Origin: Zhengella mangrovi
GTDB taxonomy: Bacteria > Pseudomonadota > Alphaproteobacteria > Rhizobiales > Rhizobiaceae
DNA: 64,000 nt
NCBI RefSeq assembly: GCF_002727065.1
Contig: NZ_PDVP01000003.1
Span: 124,001 to 188,000 of the forward strand
Reading direction: 5' to 3'
The notes below the pieces were generated by a model. It searched no databases, was not told the DNA's origin, and saw only the letters and a list, made by a program, of their open reading frames with translations. Position 1 is the stretch's first letter, and each line of letters starts with the position of its first letter. Of this stretch, positions 35,883 to 44,570 are shown in pieces. Both the position numbers and the translations under genes were made by a program.

Positions 35883-36941
35883 ATGGCCGATTTCATTTCA
35901 ACAGCAATCCTCAAGCGTGATGTCTTCTCCGAGACGCACAAGGGATATCTTGCCGGTGCGCACGACGAACCGGTGATCCGGCGCATCGTTTCGGCAGCTC
36001 CCTGGTGGAGCAGTCCGGTCGCATGGTGGCTGGCGCGCCGCGAAATCCGTGCCCTCGGAAAAGTGAAGGGCATCCGGGGCACCCCGGAATTGCTGTCCGT
36101 GGACAAGGACGGACTGTTTCGCCGCTGGTCGGAAGGCACGCCGCTGCATCTGGCCAGGCCGACCGACGCAGCATGGTATCGCGATGCGCGGCGGTTGCTG
36201 CTGGACATGCGGCATGCTGGCGTGACGCACAACGATATCGCCAAGCCACAGAACTGGCTTGTCCTGCCGGACGGGTCGGCCGGCGTCATAGACTTCCAGC
36301 TCGCCTCGGTCCACAAGCGGCGTGGCCGCCTGTTCCGCATCATGGCCTACGAGGACCGCCGCCATCTCATCAAGCAGAAGCGTGCGTTTGCCCCGCAATT
36401 GCTGACGGCGACGGAAAAGCGGATCCTGGCGCGGCGTTCGCTGCCCTCTCGTATCTGGCGGGCCACGGCCAAGCCGGTTTACAACATTGTCACCCGCGGC
36501 CTCTTCCGCTGGTCTGATGGCGAAGGCACGCAGGACCGGATCGACCTGGAAAGCCCCGGCATCAATTCCGCCTTCATGCAGCATCCCGCGGTGACCGACG
36601 TGGCGCTCGCCGTTTGCCCCCTGCCCCGCAAGGGCGTCGGCCTCTATGCCTTCGTCGAAGCGCCCGAGGGCGTCGATGCGGCCGAACTGGAAAAGCTGCA
36701 ACGGCTGCGCATGCCCAGCGGCGGCGCCGACCTCATCCAGCCGGTCGCGCGGCTGCCCCGCTTTGCCGATGGGACCCCGCGCGACGATATCCTTCGTCTG
36801 ATCGCGATGAACCAGATGACAGAGTTGGATGACGCTGTGAAGGGTGACCCGGACCTTGCTGCCATCGCCCGTGAAATCGCATCTGCGCGCCTGAATTTCA
36901 CCGACCGCCGCCTTTCCCGGTTGGAGCGCAGCCGGAGCTGA
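35883..36941 (+). CDS. Kinase-like protein fused to AMP-binding C-terminal-like domain
   Basis: A 352-residue two-part protein. Residues 1-200 resemble a minimal protein kinase: 'RDARRLLLDMRHAGVTHNDIAKPQNWLVLPDGSAGVIDFQLA' has HND for the catalytic HRD loop, the Asn of the loop and DFQ for DFG. Residues about 215-352 resemble the C-terminal lid of acyl-adenylate synthetases: 'INSAFMQHPAVTDVALAVCPLPRKGVGLYAFVEAP' then 'LIQPVARLPRFADGTPRDDILRLIAMNQM', but the catalytic lysine of the usual PRxxxGKxxR is absent. So the kinase may be active while the lid is a binding module. The gene stands alone. Confidence 0.85.
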   Translation: MADFISTAILKRDVFSETHKGYLAGAHDEPVIRRIVSAAPWWSSPVAWWLARREIRALGKVKGIRGTPELLSVDKDGLFRRWSEGTPLHLARPTDAAWYRDARRLLLDMRHAGVTHNDIAKPQNWLVLPDGSAGVIDFQLASVHKRRGRLFRIMAYEDRRHLIKQKRAFAPQLLTATEKRILARRSLPSRIWRATAKPVYNIVTRGLFRWSDGEGTQDRIDLESPGINSAFMQHPAVTDVALAVCPLPRKGVGLYAFVEAPEGVDAAELEKLQRLRMPSGGADLIQPVARLPRFADGTPRDDILRLIAMNQMTELDDAVKGDPDLAAIAREIASARLNFTDRRLSRLERSRS

Positions 36942-37015
36942 ACCTGCAGGCGCCCGGCCGCGCTGTTTGCGCTATGTTCTGGCCTTTTGGCTCCGAATCG
37001 CTACATTGCAAGGCA

Positions 37016-39574
37016 ATGACAGATTTTCCGGATGACGACGACATTCCGTTTTTTGACGGACCGAAAGGCATGCCCCCGGCCCGCCCTGGCGGCGGACTGG
37101 CCGCACGCGCCATGGCCGCCCGCGAGCGGGAACGCCGTGCGGTGCCCTATCTGGATACGATGAACCCGGAGCAGCGCGAGGCCGTCGAGACGACCGAGGG
37201 CGCCGTTCTCGTGCTGGCCGGCGCCGGCACGGGCAAGACACGGGTCCTGACAACGCGCATCGCCCATATTCTCAACCTCGGCCTCGCCTTTCCCTCGCAG
37301 ATCCTCGCCGTGACCTTCACCAACAAGGCCGCGCGCGAGATGAAGGAACGCATCGCCATGCTGGTCGGCGAGGCGGTGGAAGGCATGCCATGGCTCGGGA
37401 CCTTTCATTCGATCGGGGTGAAGATCCTGCGCCGCCACGCCGAACTGGCCGGCCTGAAATCCAGCTTCACGATTCTCGATACCGATGACCAGATCCGCCT
37501 GCTGAAGCAGCTGATCCAGGCGGAAGGCATCGACGACAAGCGCTGGCCGGCCCGCCAGTTTGCCCAGATGATCGATGGCTGGAAGAACAAGGGTCTCTAC
37601 CCCGAACAGATCGCCGAGGGCGATGCCCGTGCCTTTGCCAATGGCAAGGGCCGTGAACTCTATGCAGCCTACCAGGAGCGCCTGAAAACGCTGAACGCGG
37701 TCGATTTCGGCGACCTGCTGTGCCTGCCGATCCGCCTGTTCCGCGAGAACCCGGACGTGCTGGCGGAGTATCATCGCAAGTTTCGATACATCCTGGTCGA
37801 CGAGTACCAGGACACCAACACGGCGCAATACATGTGGCTGCGCCTGATCGCGCAGCGCCGCCAGGTCCGCAAGGATGCGCCAGCCCGTGATATCGACGAC
37901 GCCGTCGCGCCGGCCCAGCCGAATATCTGCTGCGTCGGCGATGACGATCAGTCGATCTATGGCTGGCGTGGCGCAGAAGTCGACAACATCCTGCGGTTCG
38001 AGAAGGATTTTCCCGGCGCCAAGGTGATCCGGCTGGAGCGCAACTATCGCTCCACTGCACATATTCTCGGCGCGGCTTCGCATCTGATCGCGCACAACGA
38101 GGGCCGGCTCGGAAAGACCCTGTTCACCGAAATGGCAGACCCGGACGACGCCCGGGTGCAGGTTCATGCCGCCTGGGATTCCGAGGAGGAAGCCCGTGCC
38201 ATCGGCGAGGAGATCGAGGCGCTCCAAAGCAAGGGACATCAGCTCAACGACATGGCGATTCTCGTTCGCGCATCCTTCCAGATGCGGGAGTTCGAGGACC
38301 GTTTCGTCACGCTCGGGCTGAACTACCGGGTCATCGGCGGCCCGCGCTTCTACGAGCGCATGGAAATCCGCGATGCGCTGGCCTACTTCCGCGTCGTTTG
38401 CCAGCCGGCCGACGACCTCGCCTTCGAGCGCATCGTCAACACGCCCAAGCGCGGCCTCGGCGAGGCCACCGTCCGCCTCGTCCACGATACCGCCCGGGCC
38501 CGTTCGTGCCCGATGCTGCAGGCGGCCGCCGACCTTGTCGGCACCGAGGAACTGAAACCCAAGCCGCGCGCCGCGCTTCGTGACGTGGTGGAGAATTTCC
38601 GCCGCTGGCAGAGCCTCCTGGACAACACCCCGCATACCGAACTGGCCGAGCAGATCCTCGACGAGAGCGGCTACACCGGCATGTGGCAGAACGACCGCTC
38701 GGCCGAAGCGCCGGGCCGGCTGGAAAACCTCAAGGAACTGATCCGTTCGATGGAGGACTACGAGTCCATGCGCTCCTTCCTGGAGCACATTGCGCTAGTC
38801 ATGGATGCCGAACGGGCCGAGGAAATGGACGCCGTGTCCATCATGACGCTGCATTCTGCCAAGGGACTGGAGTTCGACACCGTCTTCCTGCCCGGCTGGG
38901 AAGAGGGCCTGTTCCCCCATCAGCGCGCCCTCGACGAGGGCGGCCGCTCGGGGCTCGAGGAAGAACGCCGCCTCGCCTATGTCGGCGTCACCCGCGCCAA
39001 GCGCAACCTTCATATCTGGTTCGTCTCGAACCGGCGCATCCATGGGCTCTGGCAATCGACGATCCCGTCGCGTTTCCTCGATGAATTGCCCGAAGCCCAT
39101 GTCGAGGTGGCCGAAACCGGGTCGTCCTACGGAGGCTACGGTGCCGGCGCCATGGGCCAGTATGGCGCGAGGCGAAATCCCTATGGCGAAAGCCGTTTCG
39201 ACCGCATGGGCAGCGAAGCCTTTTCCAGCACCTATTCCACGCCCGGGTGGCAGCGCGCCCAGGCCAACCGGACGGAAGCGACGTCGCGCAACTGGGGCAA
39301 TCGCTCCGGGCATGCGGTCGAACGCATCGGCTATGGCGAATCGGATTCCGGCCGGGGTGCCGGACGCGGATCGCCCCGCATCCGCACCATCGAGGGCGAA
39401 CTCGTCGCCAAATCCGTCAGCGATGCGCCCTCTGCCTTCTCGGTCGGCGACCGCGTCTTTCACCTGAAATTCGGCAATGGGAACGTTGCCGCCGTGGACG
39501 GCAACAAGCTGACCGTGGATTTCGACAAGGCCGGCCAGAAACGCGTACTGGACAGTTTCGTCGAAAGGGTGTGA
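37016..39574 (+). CDS. uvrD: UvrD/PcrA-type DNA helicase II
   Basis: An 852-residue superfamily 1A 3'-5' helicase of nucleotide excision and mismatch repair. Q-motif 'LNPEQREAV'-like 'MNPEQREAVET', Walker A 'AGAGTGKT', 'LVDEYQDTN' (II), 'CVGDDDQSIYGWRGA' (III), 'LERNYRSTAHIL' (IV), 'IMTLHSAKGLEFDTVFLPGWEEG' (V) and 'RRLAYVGVTRAKRNLHIW' (VI) are all present. A charged insert lies between motifs II and III. The C-terminus 'VFHLKFGNGNVAAVDGNKLTVDFDKAGQKRVLDSFV' is the Tudor-like RNA-polymerase-binding domain of PcrA/UvrD. The ATG at 37016 has AAGG upstream. Confidence 0.96.
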   Translation: MTDFPDDDDIPFFDGPKGMPPARPGGGLAARAMAARERERRAVPYLDTMNPEQREAVETTEGAVLVLAGAGTGKTRVLTTRIAHILNLGLAFPSQILAVTFTNKAAREMKERIAMLVGEAVEGMPWLGTFHSIGVKILRRHAELAGLKSSFTILDTDDQIRLLKQLIQAEGIDDKRWPARQFAQMIDGWKNKGLYPEQIAEGDARAFANGKGRELYAAYQERLKTLNAVDFGDLLCLPIRLFRENPDVLAEYHRKFRYILVDEYQDTNTAQYMWLRLIAQRRQVRKDAPARDIDDAVAPAQPNICCVGDDDQSIYGWRGAEVDNILRFEKDFPGAKVIRLERNYRSTAHILGAASHLIAHNEGRLGKTLFTEMADPDDARVQVHAAWDSEEEARAIGEEIEALQSKGHQLNDMAILVRASFQMREFEDRFVTLGLNYRVIGGPRFYERMEIRDALAYFRVVCQPADDLAFERIVNTPKRGLGEATVRLVHDTARARSCPMLQAAADLVGTEELKPKPRAALRDVVENFRRWQSLLDNTPHTELAEQILDESGYTGMWQNDRSAEAPGRLENLKELIRSMEDYESMRSFLEHIALVMDAERAEEMDAVSIMTLHSAKGLEFDTVFLPGWEEGLFPHQRALDEGGRSGLEEERRLAYVGVTRAKRNLHIWFVSNRRIHGLWQSTIPSRFLDELPEAHVEVAETGSSYGGYGAGAMGQYGARRNPYGESRFDRMGSEAFSSTYSTPGWQRAQANRTEATSRNWGNRSGHAVERIGYGESDSGRGAGRGSPRIRTIEGELVAKSVSDAPSAFSVGDRVFHLKFGNGNVAAVDGNKLTVDFDKAGQKRVLDSFVERV

Positions 39575-39644
39575 GCGATCCGGATTTTGCTGCTATCTCT
39601 GGGCGCGAAACGTCGTTGGTCGACACGCGCCACAGGAGGAAGAT

Positions 39645-40250
39645 TTGCGTCGGATCGGCATTTTGTTCGCAATTGGGTTTTTGTCTCTCCTGCAGACGGT
39701 CTCCGGCGCGCTCGCAGCGGACGTCTACGTGATGCGGGGTCTCATGGGTTTCCTGTTTCCCGACGTCATGTATCCGCTGGCGACAGCCATCCGCCAGAGA
39801 GGCCACCACGTCGAGATGACCTCCTACCAGGCGGCGGATCGCATCGCTCAGGAAATACTTGAAAAGAAGAGAAAAAATCCGAATCTGAAGGTCGCGGTGG
39901 TCGGCCATTCGCTCGGCGGAAACGCGGTCACCACCGTGGCACAGAAACTGGCAAACAAGGGCGTCTGGATCGACTATGCAGCGGTGGTCGATGCGCCCCA
40001 TCCGGGTATTGTTGCACCATCGGTGCGCGTGGTCGACAATTTCTACCAGTTCCAGAGCCCCCGCAGCCCCGTCCTTGTCGCCCGAAATCCGCAGAAGACC
40101 AGGCTGACCCAGTACAATTTCAGGAAAGAAGAACAGGGTACGGATGGCGTAAAAACGGTCCGGAAGCCGGCCAGGGGGCATTTCACGATCGCGACCGATC
40201 CCTTTGTCACCGACCGGATCATCACCATGATCGACTGCCTGGGAAAATGA
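39645..40250 (+). CDS. Secreted alpha/beta-hydrolase-like protein
   Basis: A 201-residue protein with a signal peptide ('MRRIGILFAIGFLSLLQTVSGALAAD'). The body contains 'VAVVGHSLGGNAVTTVAQKL', a GxSxG nucleophile elbow with the candidate serine in GHSLGG, an aspartate in 'VVDAPHPG' and a C-terminal 'GHFTIATDPFV' histidine, a plausible catalytic triad. It is short for a lipase. The start is TTG, strongly supported by AGGAGGAAGA directly upstream. Substrate unknown; periplasmic or exported location. Confidence 0.8.
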   Translation: MRRIGILFAIGFLSLLQTVSGALAADVYVMRGLMGFLFPDVMYPLATAIRQRGHHVEMTSYQAADRIAQEILEKKRKNPNLKVAVVGHSLGGNAVTTVAQKLANKGVWIDYAAVVDAPHPGIVAPSVRVVDNFYQFQSPRSPVLVARNPQKTRLTQYNFRKEEQGTDGVKTVRKPARGHFTIATDPFVTDRIITMIDCLGK

Positions 40251-40262
40251 CAGCCGCGACGG

Positions 40263-40997
40263 TCACCCGTAGCGTTCGACGAAATTCCTCAGGATGCGCG
40301 CACTGGCCCGCCCGTCGCCCTTTCGGGCATTGACCGTCAGCGCCTCGGCATCGGCCGGGTCGAAATAGCCCTTGTCGCGATAGATGCGGATCCTGAGCGC
40401 GAAGACGTCGCCATCGGCTTCAGGATGGAACTGGGTCGCGTAGACGTTGCGGCCATGGCGGATCATCTGAAACGGGCAATCGGGGCCGGAGAGCAGGTGC
40501 GCGCAGTCAGGCGGTAGCGCCTGAACAGCTTCCTTGTGGCCCACGTAGGCATCGAACTCCCCGGGCACGCCGGCCAGCAGCGGGTCGCTGCGCCCCTCCT
40601 CCGTCAGCCGTGCACGTGTCACCCCCACCGGTTCCCCGAAACGCTCCTTGGAAACAGTGCCGCCGAGGTGATGCGCCAGGATGCCGATGCCATAGCAGCA
40701 ACCGAGAAACGGGATGTCACGCGCGGTGATCTCGGGCATCAGGCTCATGACCTCGTCCTCGATCCGGCATTCCATTTCCGGCTTGCCGGCACGCGGATCG
40801 GAAACGCATCCCGGGCCGCCGCCCACGATCACGCCGGCATAGCCGGAAAGGTCGAGGCCGGATGGCAGGTCCTCGCGCTCCAGGCGCACGCGGTGAACCC
40901 GGTCCGCGGCAAGTCCGCCTTTCTCGACGAAGGCCTCGAATTCGTTGTCGGAGGCTTCTGCCTCGGGACGCAACTGGATGATGAGAAAACGTTTCAT
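40263..40997 (-). CDS. Class I glutamine amidotransferase-like protein
   Basis: A 244-residue stand-alone GATase domain related to GMP synthase. The nucleophile Cys lies in 'FLGCCYGIGILAHHLGG' and the His-Glu pair in 'YATQFHPEADGD'; 'GVIVGGGPGCVSD' forms the oxyanion region. It hydrolyses glutamine to ammonia for an unknown partner or acts on gamma-glutamyl compounds; no synthetase is adjacent. It converges on the secreted hydrolase gene with a 12-bp gap. Confidence 0.9.
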   Translation of the reverse strand: MKRFLIIQLRPEAEASDNEFEAFVEKGGLAADRVHRVRLEREDLPSGLDLSGYAGVIVGGGPGCVSDPRAGKPEMECRIEDEVMSLMPEITARDIPFLGCCYGIGILAHHLGGTVSKERFGEPVGVTRARLTEEGRSDPLLAGVPGEFDAYVGHKEAVQALPPDCAHLLSGPDCPFQMIRHGRNVYATQFHPEADGDVFALRIRIYRDKGYFDPADAEALTVNARKGDGRASARILRNFVERYG

Positions 40998-41100
40998 GGA
41001 AGAACGCAAGCCTCGGATGCACACGCCTGCCCTATGCGGCAAGACGCTGCCGATTGCAAATCGGCACGCCGTTGCAGGTCATCCGTCCATGTAAATTTCA

Positions 41101-41148
41101 TGACAGATTGACAGCGAAATTTGACAGATATTAACACAGGCTGACACG
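41101..41148 (+). repeat. Cluster of TGACAG direct repeats upstream of aceA
   Basis: TGACAG occurs at 41101, 41109 and 41122, with a related TGACAC at 41142, two of them as TTGACAG. Spacing of 8, 13 and 20 bp is irregular. They could be -35-like elements or activator sites about 180-220 bp before aceA. Confidence 0.5.
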
Positions 41149-41153
41149 AATTT

Positions 41154-41166
41154 GGTGCATTGCACC
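41154..41166. promoter_or_regulatory. Palindrome GGTGCA-T-TGCACC upstream of aceA
   Basis: A perfect 6+1+6 inverted repeat 157 bp before the aceA start, immediately after the TGACAG repeats. Its size and position suit a dimeric regulator of glyoxylate-shunt expression, but I cannot name the protein. Confidence 0.55.
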
Positions 41167-41322
41167 CTGAGTTTCCGTGACAAATCCCGTGTCCTGAGGC
41201 ATTTCAATCCGTGAAAGGCCCGCACGGCTACATCGGTTGTTTGCCATCCCGGCATCGCAACATGATCGTGACAGGGTTTTACAACTTGACCAGATTGGCA
41301 GAGAGAAAAAAGGACATCTGCA

Positions 41323-42918
41323 ATGTCGTACTCGCAGGACATCGATAAGGCCCGCGCGCTCATCGGCGCAAAGAATGGCACCTGGAACGCGATCGATCCG
41401 GAATCCGTGGCCCGCATGCAGGCGATGAACCGCTTCAAGACCGGCCTCGACATTGCCCGCTACACGGCAAAGATCATGCGCCAGGACATGGCCGCCTACG
41501 ATGCCGACCCGGCCAACTACACCCAGTCGCTGGGCTGCTGGCACGGCTTTATCGGCCAGCAGAAGATGATCTCCATCAAGAAGCATTTCGGCACCACCAA
41601 GAGCCGCTACCTCTACCTGTCCGGCTGGATGGTCGCCGCGCTTCGCTCGGAATTCGGCCCGCTGCCCGACCAGTCCATGCACGAGAAGACGTCCGTGCCG
41701 GCCCTGATCGAGGAGCTCTACACCTTCCTTCGCCAGGCCGACGCCCGCGAACTGAACATGCTGTTCCGTGATCTCGATGCCGCCCGCGAAGCCGGCGACA
41801 CCAACAAGGCCGCCGAAATCCAGCACAAGATCGACAACCACGAAACGCATATCGTTCCGATCATCGCCGACATCGACGCCGGTTTCGGCAATGCCGAGGC
41901 GACCTACCTCCTGGCCAAGAAGATGATCGAGGCCGGCGCCTGCGCCCTGCAGATCGAGAACCAGGTCTCCGACGAGAAGCAGTGCGGCCACCAGGACGGC
42001 AAGGTCACGGTTCCGCACGAGGATTTCCTGCAGAAGGTGCGCGCCTGCCGCTACGCCTTCCTGGAACTGGGCGTCGAGGACGGCGTCATAGTTACCCGGA
42101 CCGACTCGCTCGGTGCCGGCCTGACCAAGCAGATCGCCTATTCCAACGAGCCGGGCGACCTGGGCGACCAGTACAATGCCTTCCTGGATTGCGAGGAAGT
42201 CGCCGTCGATGACCTGAAGCCGTCGGACGTCGTCATCAAGCGTGACGGCAAGCTGATGCGTCCCAAGCGCCTGCCCTCCAACCTGTTCCAGTTCCGCCCC
42301 GGAACCGGCGAGGACCGTTGCGTGCTCGACAGCATCACTTCGCTCCAGAACGGCGCCGACCTGATCTGGATCGAGACCGAGAAGCCGCACATCGGCCAGA
42401 TCGGCGGCATGATGAACCGCATCCGCGAGGTCGTTCCGAATGCCAAGCTGGTCTACAACAATTCTCCGTCCTTCAACTGGACGCTGAACTTCCGCCAGCA
42501 GGTGTTTGATGCCTGGAAGGAAGCCGGCAAGGACGTCTCGGCCTACGATCGCGCAAGGCTGATGAGCATCGACTACGATGCCACCGATCTGGCGGCCGAA
42601 GCCGACGAGAAGATCCGCACCTTCCAGGCCGACGCGGCCCGCGAAGCCGGCATCTTCCATCACCTCATCACCCTGCCGACCTACCACACGGCGGCGCTGT
42701 CGACGGACAACCTTGCCAAGCGCTACTTCGGCGACGAGGGCATGCTGGGTTACGTCCTCAACGTCCAGCGCGAGGAAATCCGCCAGGGCATCGCCTGCGT
42801 CAAGCACCAGAACATGGCTGGTTCCGACATCGGCGACGACCACAAGGAATACTTCGCTGGTGACGCGGCCCTCAAGGCCGGCGGCAAGGAAAACACGATG
42901 AACCAGTTCGCCGCCTGA
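41323..42918 (+). CDS. aceA: Isocitrate lyase, long form
   Basis: A 531-residue isocitrate lyase, cleaving isocitrate to glyoxylate and succinate for growth on acetate and fatty acids. The active-site loop is Lys219-Gln-Cys221-Gly-His223 in 'VSDEKQCGHQDGK'; 'IADIDAGFGNAEATYLLAKKMIEAGA' and 'NNSPSFNWT' are also conserved. It is about 100 residues longer than the E. coli type and corresponds to the long class I know from Pseudomonas and Acinetobacter, an unusual form for this order. AAAAGGACA precedes the ATG. Malate synthase is not in the window. It ends in a strong terminator. Confidence 0.96.
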   Translation: MSYSQDIDKARALIGAKNGTWNAIDPESVARMQAMNRFKTGLDIARYTAKIMRQDMAAYDADPANYTQSLGCWHGFIGQQKMISIKKHFGTTKSRYLYLSGWMVAALRSEFGPLPDQSMHEKTSVPALIEELYTFLRQADARELNMLFRDLDAAREAGDTNKAAEIQHKIDNHETHIVPIIADIDAGFGNAEATYLLAKKMIEAGACALQIENQVSDEKQCGHQDGKVTVPHEDFLQKVRACRYAFLELGVEDGVIVTRTDSLGAGLTKQIAYSNEPGDLGDQYNAFLDCEEVAVDDLKPSDVVIKRDGKLMRPKRLPSNLFQFRPGTGEDRCVLDSITSLQNGADLIWIETEKPHIGQIGGMMNRIREVVPNAKLVYNNSPSFNWTLNFRQQVFDAWKEAGKDVSAYDRARLMSIDYDATDLAAEADEKIRTFQADAAREAGIFHHLITLPTYHTAALSTDNLAKRYFGDEGMLGYVLNVQREEIRQGIACVKHQNMAGSDIGDDHKEYFAGDAALKAGGKENTMNQFAA

Positions 42919-42976
42919 CGGTGGCGTCGGGAACCGGTTGGCCGCTCCATCGCCGACCGGTTCCGGGAGGAGCAAG

Positions 42977-43006
42977 AAGGGCGGGCTCGCAGGAGCCCGC
43001 CCTTTC
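42977..43006 (+). terminator. Intrinsic terminator of aceA
   Basis: AAGGGCGGGCTC (42977-42988) pairs with GAGCCCGCCCTT (42993-43004) around a GCAG loop, followed by TCT; a 12-bp stem 59 nt after the aceA stop. The T run is short but partly built into the stem. Confidence 0.85.
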
Positions 43007-43146
43007 TGCATGGCCGTTGGCGCGCGGCCGCCGGGTTTGCCGTCGTGCCACCATGGCCCCGGTCACGATGCGCACGTCGTGCCCCCTCGCCTTTTGGACG
43101 GAATGCGGCTAGAGCAGCGTGCGGATACAACAGGAGACCGGCAGAC

Positions 43147-43359
43147 ATGGACGTGAATGATTCCAACGGCGCGCTTCTGGCGGAAGGCGACAGCGTTTCC
43201 GTTATCAAGGACCTGAAGGTCAAGGGCTCGTCTTCGGTCGTCAAGCGCGGAACCGTCTTCAAGGGCATTCATCTTTCCGATGATCCGGAACTGATCGAGG
43301 TCCGCTCCAAGCAGGTCAAGGGCCTGATGCTGCGTACGGAATTCGTGAAGAAGGCCTGA
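43147..43359 (+). CDS. PhnA/YjdM C-terminal domain protein
   Basis: A 70-residue protein matching the C-terminal PhnA domain: 'LLAEGDSVSVIKDLKVKGSSSVVKRGTVFKGIHLSDDPELIEVRSKQVKGLMLRTEFVKK'. The zinc-ribbon half of full-length YjdM (about 110 residues) is missing. Despite its old name the family is not proven to act on phosphonates. AGGAGACC lies upstream of the ATG. It ends 8 nt before the flavoprotein gene, suggesting an operon with it and the hydrolase. Confidence 0.88.
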   Translation: MDVNDSNGALLAEGDSVSVIKDLKVKGSSSVVKRGTVFKGIHLSDDPELIEVRSKQVKGLMLRTEFVKKA

Positions 43360-43367
43360 GCCTTCGC

Positions 43368-44570
43368 ATGCACGCCCCGCGCCCCAGCCACGATGTGATC
43401 GTCCTCGGTGCGGGCGCCGCCGGGCTGATGTGCGCCGGCCGGGCCGGACAGGCCGGCCTGCAGGTCGCACTCATCGACCATGCGGAGGCCCCCGGGAAAA
43501 AGATCCTGATTTCCGGCGGCGGTCGCTGCAACTTCACCAATCGCAGCGTTTCCGCGGCCAACTTCCATTCGGCGAACCCCCACTTTGCCAAGTCGGCCCT
43601 TGGCCGCTATCGCCCGGCAGATTTCATTGCGCTGATCGAGCGCCACGGGATTGCGTGGCACGAAAAGACTCTCGGACAGCTCTTTTGCGACGGCTCGGCA
43701 CGCCAGGTCGTCGACATGCTCCTGAGCGAATGCCCTGCCGAAAAGGTCGAGCTGCTGCTTGGACATGCCGTTTCGGATATCCGCCACGATGGTGCCCTGT
43801 TTCACCTCGCCCGCGATAGCGCCATGCTGTCGGCGCCCGCGCTGGTGATTGCGACCGGAGGCCCCTCGATTCCGAAACTGGGCGCGACCGGTCTTGCCTA
43901 CGATATCGCCCGTCAGTTCGGCTGCAAGGTGGTTGTGCCGCGTCCGGCCCTCGTTCCACTCACGCTCCCGCCGGCCGACCTCCTGTTCCGCGAACTGTCC
44001 GGCATCGCCACCGAGGTCATCGCCACCGCGGGCAAAGCCCGCTTCCGCGAAGCGGCCCTTTTCACCCACAAGGGCCTCTCCGGCCCGGCCATCCTCCAGG
44101 TCTCGTCCTACTGGAAGCCTGGCGAGGCCATTGCCGTCGACTTCCTGCCTGGCGCGCCGCCCGACTGGCTGCGACAGGCAAAAAGGGAACACCCCAGGGC
44201 GCAGGTCAAGACCGCCCTGGCCGCCCGCCTCCCCGATCGCCTTGCCGCGGCACTGTCGGAAAAGATCGATCAGCCCGGCAACCTGGCAGACATGCCGGAC
44301 AAACGCCTTTCGCAGATCGAATCGCGGCTCGCATCCTGGGCCTTTCACCCCAACGGCACCGAGGGCTTCGCCAAGGCCGAGGTGACGTCCGGCGGCGTGT
44401 CCACGGACTTCCTGTCGTCGAAGTCCATGGCAACGAAACATCTGCCCGGGCTGTACTTCATCGGCGAGGGCGTCGATGTCACGGGATGGCTTGGCGGCTA
44501 CAATTTCCAATGGGCCTGGGCATCCGCGGTTGCCGCAGCCAATGCCCTGGCGACAAGGAGGACAGCGTGA
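43368..44570 (+). CDS. BaiN/HI0933-type NAD(P)/FAD oxidoreductase
   Basis: A 400-residue flavoprotein. The N-terminal dinucleotide fold 'DVIVLGAGAAGLMCAGRAGQAGLQVALIDH' is followed by the family signature 'GKKILISGGGRCNFTN', and the C-terminus has 'GLYFIGEGVDVTGWLGGYNFQWAWASAVAAA'. Members include BaiN, but most have unknown substrates. It is the second gene after the PhnA-domain gene and its TGA overlaps the hydrolase ATG by one base, so the three are probably co-expressed. Confidence 0.92.
   Translation: MHAPRPSHDVIVLGAGAAGLMCAGRAGQAGLQVALIDHAEAPGKKILISGGGRCNFTNRSVSAANFHSANPHFAKSALGRYRPADFIALIERHGIAWHEKTLGQLFCDGSARQVVDMLLSECPAEKVELLLGHAVSDIRHDGALFHLARDSAMLSAPALVIATGGPSIPKLGATGLAYDIARQFGCKVVVPRPALVPLTLPPADLLFRELSGIATEVIATAGKARFREAALFTHKGLSGPAILQVSSYWKPGEAIAVDFLPGAPPDWLRQAKREHPRAQVKTALAARLPDRLAAALSEKIDQPGNLADMPDKRLSQIESRLASWAFHPNGTEGFAKAEVTSGGVSTDFLSSKSMATKHLPGLYFIGEGVDVTGWLGGYNFQWAWASAVAAANALATRRTA

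Larger units (their letters stand above)
40998..41322. other. Regulatory gap upstream of aceA
   Basis: A 325-bp divergent region with no gene I can support. It holds a cluster of TGACAG-type repeats (41101-41148), a perfect 6+1+6 palindrome (41154-41166), and AAAAGGACA before the aceA ATG. It presumably contains the promoters of aceA and of the amidotransferase gene. Confidence 0.6.

Noticed and set aside
41131-43011. A 626-codon minus-strand open frame opposite aceA
   Set aside because: It lies entirely antisense to the clearly conserved isocitrate lyase, has no family-like sequence, and is expected in high-GC DNA with strong third-position bias.
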